From assembly GCF_932526225.1 (NCBI RefSeq), contig NC_064038.1, forward strand, positions 6,663,822-6,727,821: a DNA stretch of 64,000 nucleotides. Direction: 5' to 3'. Both the position numbers and the translations under genes were made by a program. Every line of letters starts with the position of its first letter. Within the stretch, counting starts at the first letter, position 1. Below are positions 10,256 to 21,594 of this stretch, in pieces. This stretch comes from Nematostella vectensis (taxonomy: Eukaryota > Cnidaria > Anthozoa > Actiniaria > Edwardsiidae). The notes under the pieces were generated by a model. It made no database searches, was not told where the DNA came from, and saw only the letters and a program-made list of their open reading frames with translations.

Positions 10256-10328
10256 GCCTCCGTAGTCTAATGGATATGACGTCGACCTCCTAAGCCGAAG
10301 GTTGCGGGTTCGAGTCCCGTCGGGGGTG
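10256..10328 (+). tRNA. tRNA-Arg(CCT), copy 37, hybrid unit
   Basis: G30A as in copies 4 and 32, but with an intact T loop and a downstream spacer of the copy 1/29 type. It looks like a crossover between these two lineages inside the tRNA, between positions 30 and 56. Confidence 0.85.
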
Positions 10329-10533
10329 TTCTTATTTGTTCCCTTTTCGATCAGCATTGATAATCTAGCTAGCTCTACAAAATGCACTGCTTGATAATGG
10401 AACAGTCATCCCTCGGTAATCTTATTCCATTATCATTTCCCTGTATTCTCTTCCTCTCATAAAGTTTCTTTTAATTTCTACTCACTCTTCTCATGTTGAA
10501 GAGGGCATTATTTGTTCTGTGAAAACGGTACAA

Positions 10534-10606
10534 GCCTCCGTAGTCTAATGGATATGACGTCGGCCTCCTAAGCCGAAGGTTGCGGGTTCGAGTCCCGTCG
10601 GGGGTG
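10534..10606 (+). tRNA. tRNA-Arg(CCT), copy 38
   Basis: Identical to the consensus; repeat of copy 30 at offset 2283. Confidence 0.95.
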
Positions 10607-10817
10607 TTCTTCTTTGTTTCCTTTTCGTTTAGCATTGATAGCAAAATCAAGCCTTCTCTACAAAATGCACTGCTTGATAATCGAAATATCATTCCTCCGT
10701 AATATGATTCCATTTTCATTTCCCTGATTTCTCTTTCTCTTATGAAGTTTTTTTTTCATTTCTACTCACTCTTCTCATGTTGAAGAGGGCTTTATTTGTT
10801 CTGTGAAAACGGTACAA

Positions 10818-10890
10818 GCCTCCGTAGTCTAATGGATATGAAGTCGGCCTCCTAAGCCGAAGGTTGCGGGTTCGAGTCCCGTCGGGGGTG
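10818..10890 (+). tRNA. tRNA-Arg(CCT), copy 39
   Basis: C25A; repeat of copy 31. Confidence 0.85.
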
Positions 10891-11107
10891 TTCTTTTTTG
10901 TTACATTTTCGGTCAGCATTGATAGCAAAACCAAGCTAGCTCTACAAAATGCACTGCTTGATAATAATCGAACAGTCATCCCTCGGTAATCTGATTCCAT
11001 TTTCATTTCTCTGATTTCTCTTTCTCTTATGAAGTTTTTTTTTTTCATTTCTTACTCACTCTTCTCATGTTGAAGAGGGCATTATTTATTCTGTGAAAAC
11101 GGTACAA

Positions 11108-11180
11108 GCCTCCGTAGTCTAATGGATATGACGTCGACCTCCTAAGCCGAAGGTTGCGGGTTTCAGTCCCGTCGGGGGTG
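11108..11180 (+). tRNA. tRNA-Arg(CCT), copy 40, damaged B box
   Basis: G30A, C56T and G57C; repeat of copy 32. Confidence 0.65.
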
Positions 11181-11392
11181 TTCATTTTTGTTTTCTTATC
11201 AATCAGCATTGATAGCAAGACCTAGCTAGCTCTACAAAATGCACTCCTCGATAATCATCGAACAGTTGTCCCTCGGTACTCTTCTCCCATTTTCATTTCC
11301 CTGTATTCGCTTTAACTTATAATCTTTTTTCAACTCTTACTTACTCTTCTCATGTTGAAGAGGGCATTATTTGTTCTGTGAAAACGGTACAA

Positions 11393-11465
11393 GCCTCCGT
11401 AGTCTAATGGATATGACGTCGGCCTCCTAAGCCGAAGGTTGCGGGTTCGAGTCCCGTCGGGGGTG
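11393..11465 (+). tRNA. tRNA-Arg(CCT), copy 41
   Basis: Identical to the consensus; repeat of copy 33. Confidence 0.95.
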
Positions 11466-11676
11466 TTCTTCTTTGTTCCCTTTTCGATCAGCATTGAAAT
11501 TATAATCATCTAGCTAGCTCTACAAAATGCACTGCTTAATAATCGGACAGTCGTCCCTCGATAATCTTATTCCATTTTCAGTTCAATGTATTCGCGTTCA
11601 CTTATAAACTTTTTTATTTCTTACTCACTCTTCTTATGTTGAAGAGGACATTATTTGTTCTCTGAAAACGGTACAA

Positions 11677-11749
11677 GCCTCCGTAGTCTAATGGATACGA
11701 CGTTGGCCTCCTAAGCCGAAGGTTGCGGGTTCGAGTCCCGTCGGGGGTG
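11677..11749 (+). tRNA. tRNA-Arg(CCT), copy 42
   Basis: T22C and C28T; repeat of copy 34. Confidence 0.9.
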
Positions 11750-11960
11750 TTCTTCTTTGTTTCCTTTTCGATTAGCATTGATAGCAAAATCAAGCCTTCT
11801 CTACAAAATGCACTGCTTGATAATCGAAATATCATTCCTCCGTAATATGATTCCATTTTCATTTCCCTGATTTCTCTTTCTCTTATGAAGTTTTTTTTTC
11901 ATTTCTACTCACTCTTCTCATGTTGAAGAGGGCATTATTTGTTCTGTGAAAACGGTACAA

Positions 11961-12033
11961 GCCTCCGTAGTCTAATGGATATGAAGTCGGCCTCCTAAGC
12001 CGAAGGTTGCCGGTTCGAGTCCCGTCGGGGGTG
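11961..12033 (+). tRNA. tRNA-Arg(CCT), copy 43
   Basis: C25A and G51C; repeat of copy 35. Confidence 0.75.
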
Positions 12034-12248
12034 TTCTTTTTTGTTACCTTTTCGGTCAGCATTGATAGCAAAACCAATCTAGCTCTAAAAAATGCACTGC
12101 TTGATAATAATCGAACAGTCATCCCTCGGTAATCTGATTCCATTTTCATTTCTCTGATTTCTCTTTCTCTTATGAAGTTTTTTTTTCATTTCTTACTCAC
12201 TCTTCTCATGTTGAAGAGGGCATTATTTATTCTGTGAAAACGGTACAA

Positions 12249-12321
12249 GCCTCCGTAGTCTAATGGATATGAAGTCGGCCTCCTAAGCCGAAGGTTGCGG
12301 GTTCGAGTCCCGTCGGGGGTG
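12249..12321 (+). tRNA. tRNA-Arg(CCT), copy 44
   Basis: C25A; repeat of copy 36. Confidence 0.85.
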
Positions 12322-12537
12322 TTCTTTTTTGTTACATTTTCGGTCAGCATTGATAGCAAAACCAAGCTAGCTCTACAAAATGCACTGCTTGATAATAATC
12401 GAACAGTCATCCCTCGGTAATCTGATTCCATTTTCATTTCTCTGATTTCTCTTTCTCTTATGAAGTTTTTTTTTTCATTTCTTACTCACTCTTCTCATGT
12501 TGAAGAGGGCATTATTTATTCTGTGAAAACGGTACAA

Positions 12538-12610
12538 GCCTCCGTAGTCTAATGGATATGACGTCGACCTCCTAAGCCGAAGGTTGCGGGTTTCAGTCCC
12601 GTCGGGGGTG
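12538..12610 (+). tRNA. tRNA-Arg(CCT), copy 45, damaged B box
   Basis: G30A, C56T and G57C; the non-recombined counterpart of copy 37. Confidence 0.65.
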
Positions 12611-12822
12611 TTCATTTTTGTTTTCTTATCAATCAGCATTGATAGCAAGACCTAGCTAGCTCTACAAAATGCGCTCCTCGATAATCATCGAACAGTTGTC
12701 CCTCGGTACTCTTCTCCCATTTTCATTTCCCTGTATTCGCTTTAACTTATAATCTTTTTTCAACTCTTACTTACTCTTCTCATGTTGAAGAGGGCATTAT
12801 TTGTTCTGTGAAAACGGTACAA

Positions 12823-12895
12823 GCCTCCGTAGTCTAATGGATATGACGTCGGCCTCCTAAGCCGAAGGTTGCGGGTTCGAGTCCCGTCGGGGGTG
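12823..12895 (+). tRNA. tRNA-Arg(CCT), copy 46
   Basis: Identical to the consensus; repeat of copy 41 at offset 1430. Confidence 0.95.
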
Positions 12896-13106
12896 TTCTT
12901 CTTTGTTCCCTTTTCGATCAGCATTGAAATTATAATCATCTAGCTAGCTCTACAAAATGCACTGCTTAATAATCGGACAGTCGTCCCTCGATAATCTTAT
13001 TCCATTTTCAGTTCAATGTATTCGCGTTCACTTATAAACTTTTTTATTTCTTACTCACTCTTCTTATGTTGAAGAGGACATTATTTGTTCTCTGAAAACG
13101 GTACAA

Positions 13107-13179
13107 GCCTCCGTAGTCTAATGGATACGACGTTGGCCTCCTAAGCCGAAGGTTGCGGGTTCGAGTCCCGTCGGGGGTG
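13107..13179 (+). tRNA. tRNA-Arg(CCT), copy 47
   Basis: T22C and C28T; repeat of copy 42. Confidence 0.9.
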
Positions 13180-13390
13180 TTCTTCTTTGTTTCCTTTTCG
13201 ATTAGCATTGATAGCAAAATCAAGCCTTCTCTACAAAATGCACTGCTTGATAATCGAAATATCATTCCTCCGTAATATGATTCCATTTTCATTTCCCTGA
13301 TTTCTCTTTCTCTTATGAAGTTTTTTTTTCATTTCTACTCACTCTTCTCATGTTGAAGAGGGCATTATTTGTTCTGTGAAAACGGTACAA

Positions 13391-13463
13391 GCCTCCGTAG
13401 TCTAATGGATATGAAGTCGGCCTCCTAAGCCGAAGGTTGCCGGTTCGAGTCCCGTCGGGGGTG
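13391..13463 (+). tRNA. tRNA-Arg(CCT), copy 48
   Basis: C25A and G51C; repeat of copy 43. Confidence 0.75.
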
Positions 13464-13678
13464 TTCTTTTTTGTTACATTTTCGGTCAGCATTGATAGCA
13501 AAACCAATCTAGCTCTAAAAAATGCACTGCTTGATAATAATCGAACAGTCATCCCTCGGTAATCTGATTCCATTTTCATTTCTCTGATTTCTCTTTCTCT
13601 TATGAAGTTTTTTTTTCATTTCTTACTCACTCTTCTCATGTTGAAGAGGGCATTATTTATTCTGTGAAAACGGTACAA

Positions 13679-13751
13679 GCCTCCGTAGTCTAATGGATAT
13701 GACGTCGACCTCCTAAGCCGAAGGTTGCGGGTTCCAGTCCCGTCGGGGGTG
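13679..13751 (+). tRNA. tRNA-Arg(CCT), copy 49, altered B box
   Basis: G30A and G57C; equivalent to copy 8. Confidence 0.7.
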
Positions 13752-13963
13752 TTCATTTTTGTTTTCTTATCAATCAGCATTGATAGCAAGACCTAGCTAG
13801 CTCTACAAAATGCACTCCTCGATAATCATCGAACAGTTGTCCCTCGGTACTCTTCTCCCATTTTCATTTCCCTGTATTCGCTTTAACTTATAATCTTTTT
13901 TCAACTCTTACTTACTCTTCTCATGTTGAAGAGGGCATTATTTGTTCTGTAAAAACGGTACAA

Positions 13964-14036
13964 GCCTCCGTAGTCTAATGGATAAGACGTCGGCCTCCTA
14001 AGCCGAAGGTTGCGGGTTCGAGTACTGTCGGGGGTG
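13964..14036 (+). tRNA. tRNA-Arg(CCT), copy 50
   Basis: T22A, C61A and C63T; copy 9 lineage with one further T-stem change, shared with 21314. Confidence 0.7.
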
Positions 14037-14244
14037 TTCTTATTTGTTCCCTTTTCGAGCAGCATTGATATTATATTCTAGCTAGCTCTACAAAATGCAC
14101 TGCTTGATAATCGAACAGTCGTCCCTCGATAATCTTATTCCATTTTCATTTCCCTATATTCGCTTTCATTTATGAACTTTTTCATTTCTTACTCACTCTT
14201 CTCATGTTGAAAAGGACATTATTTGTTCTCTGAAAACGGTACAA

Positions 14245-14317
14245 GCCTCCGTAGTCTAATGGATATGACGTCGGCCTCCTAAGCCGAAGGTTGCGGGTTA
14301 GAGTCCCGTCGGGGGTG
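14245..14317 (+). tRNA. tRNA-Arg(CCT), copy 51, damaged B box
   Basis: C56A; equivalent to copy 10. Confidence 0.65.
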
Positions 14318-14528
14318 TTCTTATTTGTTCCCTTTTCGATCAGCATTGATAATATAATCTAGCTAGCTCTACAAAATGCACTGCTTGATAATCATCGAGC
14401 AGTCGTCCCTTGATAATCTTATTCCATTTTCATTTCCTAATATTCGCTTTCATTTATGAACTTTTTCATTTCTTACTCACTCTTCTCATGTTGAAAAGGA
14501 CATTATTTGTTCTCTGAAAACGGTACAA

Positions 14529-14601
14529 GCCTCCGTAGTCTAATGGATATGACGTCGGCCTCCTAAGCCGGAGGTTGCGGGTTCGAGCCCCGTCGGGGGT
14601 G
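14529..14601 (+). tRNA. tRNA-Arg(CCT), copy 52
   Basis: A43G and T60C; equivalent to copy 11. Confidence 0.85.
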
Positions 14602-14813
14602 TTCATTTTTGTTTCCTTATCAATCAGCATTGTTAGCAAAACCTAGCTAGCTCTACAAAATGCACTGCTTGATAATCATCGAACAGTTGTCACTCGGTAA
14701 TCTTATTCCATTTTCATTTCCCTGTATTCGCTTTCACTTGTAATCTTTTTTCAACTCTTACTTACTCTTCTCATGTTAAAGAGGGCATTATTTATTCTGT
14801 TCAACCGGTACAA

Positions 14814-14886
14814 GCCTCCGTAGTCTAATGGATATGACATCGGCATCCTAAGCCGAAGGTTGCGTGTTCGAGTCCCGTCGTGGGTG
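14814..14886 (+). tRNA. tRNA-Arg(CCT), copy 53
   Basis: G26A, C32A, G52T and G68T; copy 12 lineage plus G52T, shared with 22164. Confidence 0.65.
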
Positions 14887-15096
14887 TTCTTTTTTTGTTC
14901 CCTTTTCGATCAGCATTGATAGCAAAATCTAGCTAGCTCTACAAAATGCACTGTTGATAATCTAACAGACCTCTCTCGGTAATCTGATTCCATTTTCAGT
15001 TCCCTGTATTCTCTTTCTCTCATGAAGTTTCTTTTAATTTCTACTCACTCTTTTCATGTTGAAGAGGGCATTATTTATTCTGTGGAAACGGTACAA

Positions 15097-15169
15097 GCCT
15101 CCGTAGTCTAATGGATATGACGTCGGCCTCCTAAGCGGAAGGTGACGGGTTAGAGTCCCGTCGGGGGTG
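15097..15169 (+). tRNA. tRNA-Arg(CCT), copy 54, degenerate
   Basis: C41G, T48G, G49A and C56A; equivalent to copy 13. Confidence 0.5.
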
Positions 15170-15380
15170 TTCTTATTTGTTCCCTTTTCGATCAGCATTG
15201 ATAGCAAAACCTAGCTAGCTCTACAAAATGCACTGCTTGATAATCGAACAGTCGTTCCTCGATAATCTTATTCCATTTTGAGTTCCCTGTATTCGCGTTC
15301 ACTTATGAACTTTTTCATTTCTTATTCACTCCTTTTCTTATGTTGAAAAGGACATTATTTATTCTCTGAAAACGGTACAA

Positions 15381-15453
15381 GCCACCGTAGGCTAATGGAT
15401 ATGACGTCGGCTTCCTAAGCCAAAGGTTGCGGGTTCGAGTCCCGTCGGGGGTG
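15381..15453 (+). tRNA. tRNA-Arg(CCT), copy 55, degenerate
   Basis: T4A, T11G, C32T and G42A. The spacer just after it switches to the type following copy 21, marking the seven-unit deletion. Confidence 0.5.
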
Positions 15454-15665
15454 TTCATTTTTGTTCCCTTTTTGATCAGCATTGATATTATAATCTAGCT
15501 AGCTCTACAAAATGCACTGCTTGATAATCATCGAACAGTCGTCCCTCGGTAATCTGATTCCATTTTCATTTCCCTGTATTCGCTTTCACTTATAATCTTT
15601 TTTCAACTCTTACTTACTCTTCTCATGTTGAAGATGGCATTATTTGTTCTGTAAAAACGGTACAA

Positions 15666-15738
15666 GCCTCAGTAGTCTAATGGATATGACGTCGGCCTCC
15701 TAAGCCGAAGGTTGCGGGTTCAAGTCCCGTCGGGGGTG
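15666..15738 (+). tRNA. tRNA-Arg(CCT), copy 56
   Basis: C6A and G57A; equivalent to copy 22. Confidence 0.8.
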
Positions 15739-15951
15739 TTCTTTTTTGTTCCCTTTTCGATCAGCATTGATATTATAATCTAGCTAGCTCTACAAAATGC
15801 ACTGCTTGATAATCATCGAACAGTCGTCCCTCGGTAATCTGATTCCATTTTCATTTCCCTGTATTCTCTTTCTCTCATAAAGTTTCTTTTAATTTCTACT
15901 CACTCTTCTCATGTTGAAGAGGGCATTATTTGTTCTTTGAAAACGGTACAA

Positions 15952-16024
15952 GCCTCCGTAGTCTAATGGATATGACGTCGGCCTCCTAAGCCGAAGGTTG
16001 CGGGTTCGAGTCCCGTCGGGGGTG
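15952..16024 (+). tRNA. tRNA-Arg(CCT), copy 57
   Basis: Identical to the consensus; equivalent to copy 23. Confidence 0.95.
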
Positions 16025-16235
16025 TTCTTACTTGTTCCCTTTTCGATCAGCATTGAAATTATAATCATCTAGCTAGCTCTACAAAATGCACTACTTAATA
16101 ATCGAACAGTCGTCCCTCGATAATCTTATTCCATTTTCAGTTCAATGTATTTGCGTTCACTTATGAACTTTTTTATTTCTTACTCACTCTTCTCATGTTG
16201 AATAGGGCATTATTTGTTCTGTGAAAACGTTACAA

Positions 16236-16308
16236 GCCTCCGTAGTCTAATGGATATGACAACGGCGGCCTAAGACGAAGGTTGCGGGTTCGAGTCCAGC
16301 CAGGGGTG
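16236..16308 (+). tRNA. tRNA-Arg(CCT)-like, copy 58, loop GGCCTAA
   Basis: Same eight changes as copy 24, including loss of U33. Confidence 0.4.
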
Positions 16309-16519
16309 TTCTTCTTTGTTTCCTTTTCGATTAGCATTTATAGCAAAATCAAGCCTTCTCTACAAAATGTACTGCTTGATAATCGAACTATTATTCCTCC
16401 GTGATATGATTCCATTTTCATTTCCCTGCTTTCTCTTTCTTTTATGAAGTTTTTTTTTATTTCTTACTCACTCTTCTCATGTTGAAGAGGGCATTATTTG
16501 TTCTGTGAAAACGGTACAA

Positions 16520-16592
16520 GCCTCCGTAGTCTAATGGATATGACGTCGGCCTCCGAAGCGGAAGGTTGCGGGTTCGAGTCCCGTCGGGGGTG
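16520..16592 (+). tRNA. tRNA-Arg-like with CCG anticodon, copy 59
   Basis: T36G and C41G; equivalent to copy 25. Confidence 0.7.
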
Positions 16593-16800
16593 TTCTTATT
16601 TGTTCCCTTTTCGATCAGAATTGATAGCAAAACCTAGCTAGCTCTACAAAATGCACTGCTTGATAATCGAACAGTCGTTCCTCGATAATCTTATTCCATT
16701 TTCAGTTCGCTGTATTCGCGTTCACTTATGAACTTTTTCATTTCTTATTCACTCTTCTTATGTTGAAAAGGACATTATTTGTTCTCTGAAAACGGTACAA

Positions 16801-16873
16801 GCCTCCGTAGTCTAATGGATATGACGTCGGCCTCCTAAGCCGAAGGTTGCGGGTTCGAGTCCCGTCGGGGGTG
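16801..16873 (+). tRNA. tRNA-Arg(CCT), copy 60
   Basis: Identical to the consensus; equivalent to copy 26. Confidence 0.95.
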
Positions 16874-17083
16874 TTCTTTTTTTGCTCCCTTTTCGATCAG
16901 CATTGATAGCAAAATCTAGCTAGCTCTACAAAATGCACTGTTGATAATCTAACAGACCTCCCTCGGTAATCTGATTCCATTTTCAGTTCCCTGTATTCTC
17001 TTTCTCTCATGAAGTTTCTTTTAATTTCTACTCACTCTTTTCATGTTGAAGAGGGCATTATTTATTCTGTGGAAACGGTACAA

Positions 17084-17156
17084 GCCTCCGTAGTCTAATG
17101 GATATGACTTCGGCCTCCGAAGCGGAAGGTTGCGGGTTCGAGTCCCGTCGGGGGTG
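17084..17156 (+). tRNA. tRNA-Arg-like with CCG anticodon, copy 61
   Basis: G26T, T36G and C41G; equivalent to copy 27. Confidence 0.65.
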
Positions 17157-17364
17157 TTCTTATTTGTTCCCTTTTCGATCAGAATTGATAGCAAAACCTA
17201 GCTAGCTCTACAAAATGCACTGCTAGATAATCGAACAGTCGTTCCTCGATAATCTTATTCCATTTTCAGTTCCCTGTATTCGCGTTCACTTATGAACTTT
17301 TTCATTTCTTATTCACTCTTCTTATGTTGAAAAGGACATTATTTGTTCTCTGAAAACGGTACAA

Positions 17365-17437
17365 GCCTCCGTAGTCTAATGGATATGACGTCGGCCTCCT
17401 AAGCCGAAGGTTGCGGGTTCGAGTCCCGTCGGGGGTG
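17365..17437 (+). tRNA. tRNA-Arg(CCT), copy 62
   Basis: Identical to the consensus; equivalent to copy 28. Confidence 0.95.
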
Positions 17438-17606
17438 TTCATTTTTGTTTCCTTATCAATCAGCATTGATAGCAAAACCTAGCTAGCTCAACAAAATGCA
17501 CTGCTTGATAATCATCGAACAGTTGTCCCTCGGTAATCTTCTCCCATTTTCAATTTCCTGTTCGCATGTTGAAGAGGGCATTATTTGTTCTGTGAAAACG
17601 GTACAA

Positions 17607-17679
17607 GCCTCCGTAGTCTAATGGATATGACGTCAGCCTCCTAAGCCGAAGGTTGCGGGTTCGAGTCCCGTCGGGGGTG
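17607..17679 (+). tRNA. tRNA-Arg(CCT), copy 63
   Basis: G29A; first unit of block 3. Confidence 0.88.
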
Positions 17680-17884
17680 TTCTTATTTGTTCCCTTTTCG
17701 ATCAGCATTGATAATCTAGCTAGCTCTACAAAATGCACTGCTTGATAATGGAACAGTCATCCCTCGGTAATCTTATTCCATTATCATTTCCCTGTATTCT
17801 CTTCCTCTCATAAAGTTTCTTTTAATTTCTACTCACTCTTCTCATGTTGAAGAGGGCATTATTTGTTCTGTGAAAACGGTACAA

Positions 17885-17957
17885 GCCTCCGTAGTCTAAT
17901 GGATATGACGTCGGCCTCCTAAGCCGAAGGTTGCGGGTTCGAGTCCCGTCGGGGGTG
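17885..17957 (+). tRNA. tRNA-Arg(CCT), copy 64
   Basis: Identical to the consensus; copy 2 lineage. Confidence 0.95.
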
Positions 17958-18168
17958 TTCTTCTTTGTTTCCTTTTCGTTTAGCATTGATAGCAAAATCA
18001 AGCCTTCTCTACAAAATGCACTGCTTGATAATCGAAATATCATTCCTCCGTAATATGATTCCATTTTCATTTCCCTGATTTCTCTTTCTCTTATGAAGTT
18101 TTTTTTTCATTTCTACTCACTCTTCTCATGTTGAAGAGGGCTTTATTTGTTCTGTGAAAACGGTACAA

Positions 18169-18241
18169 GCCTCCGTAGTCTAATGGATATGAAGTCGGCC
18201 TCCTAAGCCGAAGGTTGCGGGTTCGAGTCCCGTCGGGGGTG
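18169..18241 (+). tRNA. tRNA-Arg(CCT), copy 65
   Basis: C25A; copy 3 lineage. Confidence 0.85.
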
Positions 18242-18457
18242 TTCTTTTTTGTTACATTTTCGGTCAGCATTGATAGCAAAACCAAGCTAGCTCTACAAAA
18301 TGCACTGCTTGATAATAATCGAACAGTCATCCCTCGGTAATCTGATTCCATTTTCATTTCTCTGATTTCTCTTTCTCTTATGAAGTTTTTTTTTTCATTT
18401 CTTACTCACTCTTCTCATGTTGAAGAGGGCATTATTTATTCTGTGAAAACGGTACAA

Positions 18458-18530
18458 GCCTCCGTAGTCTAATGGATATGACGTCGACCTCCTAAGCCGA
18501 AGGTTGCGGGTTTCAGTCCCGTCGGGGGTG
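18458..18530 (+). tRNA. tRNA-Arg(CCT), copy 66, damaged B box
   Basis: G30A, C56T and G57C; copy 4 lineage. Confidence 0.65.
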
Positions 18531-18742
18531 TTCATTTTTGTTTTCTTATCAATCAGCATTGATAGCAAGACCTAGCTAGCTCTACAAAATGCACTCCTCG
18601 ATAATCATCGAACAGTTGTCCCTCGGTACTCTTCTCCCATTTTCATTTCCCTGTATTCGCTTTAACTTATAATCTTTTTTCAACTCTTACTTACTCTTCT
18701 CATGTTGAAGAGGGCATTATTTGTTCTGTGAAAACGGTACAA

Positions 18743-18815
18743 GCCTCCGTAGTCTAATGGATATGACGTCGGCCTCCTAAGCCGAAGGTTGCGGGTTCGA
18801 GTCCCGTCGGGGGTG
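18743..18815 (+). tRNA. tRNA-Arg(CCT), copy 67
   Basis: Identical to the consensus; copy 5 lineage. Confidence 0.95.
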
Positions 18816-19026
18816 TTCTTCTTTGTTCCCTTTTCGATCAGCATTGAAATTATAATCATCTAGCTAGCTCTACAAAATGCACTGCTTAATAATCGGACAG
18901 TCGTCCCTCGATAATCTTATTCCATTTTCAGTTCAATGTATTCGCGTTCACTTATAAACTTTTTTATTTCTTACTCACTCTTCTTATGTTGAAGAGGACA
19001 TTATTTGTTCTCTGAAAACGGTACAA

Positions 19027-19099
19027 GCCTCCGTAGTCTAATGGATACGACGTTGGCCTCCTAAGCCGAAGGTTGCGGGTTCGAGTCCCGTCGGGGGTG
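19027..19099 (+). tRNA. tRNA-Arg(CCT), copy 68
   Basis: T22C and C28T; copy 6 lineage. Confidence 0.9.
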
Positions 19100-19310
19100 T
19101 TCTTCTTTGTTTCCTTTTCGATTAGCATTGATAGCAAAATCAAGCCTTCTCTACAAAATGCACTGCTTGATAATCGAAATATCATTCCTCCGTAATATGA
19201 TTCCATTTTCATTTCCCTGATTTCTCTTTCTCTTATGAAGTTTTTTTTTCATTTCTACTCACTCTTCTCATGTTGAAGAGGGCATTATTTGTTCTGTGAA
19301 AACGGTACAA

Positions 19311-19383
19311 GCCTCCGTAGTCTAATGGATATGAAGTCGGCCTCCTAAGCCGAAGGTTGCCGGTTCGAGTCCCGTCGGGGGTG
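19311..19383 (+). tRNA. tRNA-Arg(CCT), copy 69
   Basis: C25A and G51C. Its downstream spacer carries a short tract (TTTCCTTATCAATCAG) of another lineage, a likely gene-conversion patch. Confidence 0.75.
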
Positions 19384-19598
19384 TTCTTTTTTGTTTCCTT
19401 ATCAATCAGCATTGATAGCAAAACCAATCTAGCTCTAAAAAATGCACTGCTTGATAATAATCGAACAGTCATCCCTCGGTAATCTGATTCCATTTTCATT
19501 TCTCTGATTTCTCTTTCTCTTATGAAGTTTTTTTTTCATTTCTTACTCACTCTTCTCATGTTGAAGAGGGCATTATTTATTCTGTGAAAACGGTACAA

Positions 19599-19671
19599 GC
19601 CTCCGTAGTCTAATGGATATGAAGTCGGCCTCCTAAGCCGAAGGTTGCGGGTTCGAGTCCCGTCGGGGGTG
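19599..19671 (+). tRNA. tRNA-Arg(CCT), copy 70
   Basis: C25A; copy 36 lineage. Confidence 0.85.
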
Positions 19672-19887
19672 TTCTTTTTTGTTACATTTTCGGTCAGCAT
19701 TGATAGCAAAACCAAGCTAGCTCTACAAAATGCACTGCTTGATAATAATCGAACAGTCATCCCTCGGTAATCTGATTCCATTTTCATTTCTCTGATTTCT
19801 CTTTCTCTTATGAAGTTTTTTTTTTCATTTCTTACTCACTCTTCTCATGTTGAAGAGGGCATTATTTATTCTGTGAAAACGGTACAA

Positions 19888-19960
19888 GCCTCCGTAGTCT
19901 AATGGATATGACGTCGACCTCCTAAGCCGAAGGTTGCGGGTTTCAGTCCCGTCGGGGGTG
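19888..19960 (+). tRNA. tRNA-Arg(CCT), copy 71, damaged B box
   Basis: G30A, C56T and G57C; equivalent to copy 45. Confidence 0.65.
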
Positions 19961-20172
19961 TTCATTTTTGTTTTCTTATCAATCAGCATTGATAGCAAGA
20001 CCTAGCTAGCTCTACAAAATGCGCTCCTCGATAATCATCGAACAGTTGTCCCTCGGTACTCTTCTCCCATTTTCATTTCCCTGTATTCGCTTTAACTTAT
20101 AATCTTTTTTCAACTCTTACTTACTCTTCTCATGTTGAAGAGGGCATTATTTGTTCTGTGAAAACGGTACAA

Positions 20173-20245
20173 GCCTCCGTAGTCTAATGGATATGACGTC
20201 GGCCTCCTAAGCCGAAGGTTGCGGGTTCGAGTCCCGTCGGGGGTG
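20173..20245 (+). tRNA. tRNA-Arg(CCT), copy 72
   Basis: Identical to the consensus; repeat of copy 67 at offset 1430. Confidence 0.95.
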
Positions 20246-20456
20246 TTCTTCTTTGTTCCCTTTTCGATCAGCATTGAAATTATAATCATCTAGCTAGCTC
20301 TACAAAATGCACTGCTTAATAATCGGACAGTCGTCCCTCGATAATCTTATTCCATTTTCAGTTCAATGTATTCGCGTTCACTTATAAACTTTTTTATTTC
20401 TTACTCACTCTTCTTATGTTGAAGAGGACATTATTTGTTCTCTGAAAACGGTACAA

Positions 20457-20529
20457 GCCTCCGTAGTCTAATGGATACGACGTTGGCCTCCTAAGCCGAA
20501 GGTTGCGGGTTCGAGTCCCGTCGGGGGTG
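20457..20529 (+). tRNA. tRNA-Arg(CCT), copy 73
   Basis: T22C and C28T; repeat of copy 68. Confidence 0.9.
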
Positions 20530-20740
20530 TTCTTCTTTGTTTCCTTTTCGATTAGCATTGATAGCAAAATCAAGCCTTCTCTACAAAATGCACTGCTTGA
20601 TAATCGAAATATCATTCCTCCGTAATATGATTCCATTTTCATTTCCCTGATTTCTCTTTCTCTTATGAAGTTTTTTTTTCATTTCTACTCACTCTTCTCA
20701 TGTTGAAGAGGGCATTATTTGTTCTGTGAAAACGGTACAA

Positions 20741-20813
20741 GCCTCCGTAGTCTAATGGATATGAAGTCGGCCTCCTAAGCCGAAGGTTGCCGGTTCGAGT
20801 CCCGTCGGGGGTG
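20741..20813 (+). tRNA. tRNA-Arg(CCT), copy 74
   Basis: C25A and G51C; repeat of copy 69 without the conversion patch. Confidence 0.75.
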
Positions 20814-21028
20814 TTCTTTTTTGTTACCTTTTCGGTCAGCATTGATAGCAAAACCAATCTAGCTCTAAAAAATGCACTGCTTGATAATAATCGAACAGTC
20901 ATCCCTCGGTAATCTGATTCCATTTTCATTTCTCTGATTTCTCTTTCTCTTATGAAGTTTTTTTTTCATTTCTTACTCACTCTTCTCATGTTGAAGAGGG
21001 CATTATTTATTCTGTGAAAACGGTACAA

Positions 21029-21101
21029 GCCTCCGTAGTCTAATGGATATGACGTCGACCTCCTAAGCCGAAGGTTGCGGGTTCCAGTCCCGTCGGGGGT
21101 G
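21029..21101 (+). tRNA. tRNA-Arg(CCT), copy 75, altered B box
   Basis: G30A and G57C; equivalent to copies 8 and 49. Confidence 0.7.
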
Positions 21102-21313
21102 TTCATTTTTGTTTTCTTATCAATCAGCATTGATAGCAAGACCTAGCTAGCTCTACAAAATGCACTCCTCGATAATCATCGAATAGTTGTCCCTCGGTAC
21201 TCTTCTCCCATTTTCATTTCCCTGTATTCGCTTTAACTTATAATCTTTTTTCAACTCTTACTTACTCTTCTCATGTTGAAGAGGGCATTATTTGTTCTGT
21301 AAAAACGGTACAA

Positions 21314-21386
21314 GCCTCCGTAGTCTAATGGATAAGACGTCGGCCTCCTAAGCCGAAGGTTGCGGGTTCGAGTACTGTCGGGGGTG
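21314..21386 (+). tRNA. tRNA-Arg(CCT), copy 76
   Basis: T22A, C61A and C63T; equivalent to copy 50. Confidence 0.7.
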
Positions 21387-21594
21387 TTCTTATTTGTTCC
21401 CTTTTCGAGCAGCATTGATATTATATTCTAGCTAGCTCTACAAAATGCACTGCTTGATAATCGAACAGTCGTCCCTCGATAATCTTATTCCATTTTCATT
21501 TCCCTATATTCGCTTTCATTTATGAACTTTTTCATTTCTTACTCACTCTTCTCATGTTGAAAAGGACATTATTTGTTCTCTGAAAACGGTACAA

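Larger units (their letters stand above)
7973..17606 (+). repeat. Higher-order block 2 of the tRNA array (34 units)
   Basis: Repeats block 1 with changes. Eight units starting at 8251 are repeated from 10534 (offset 2283) and five starting at 11393 are repeated from 12823 (offset 1430). Seven units equivalent to those at 4041 to 5747 are missing between the units at 15381 and 15666. Confidence 0.85.
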
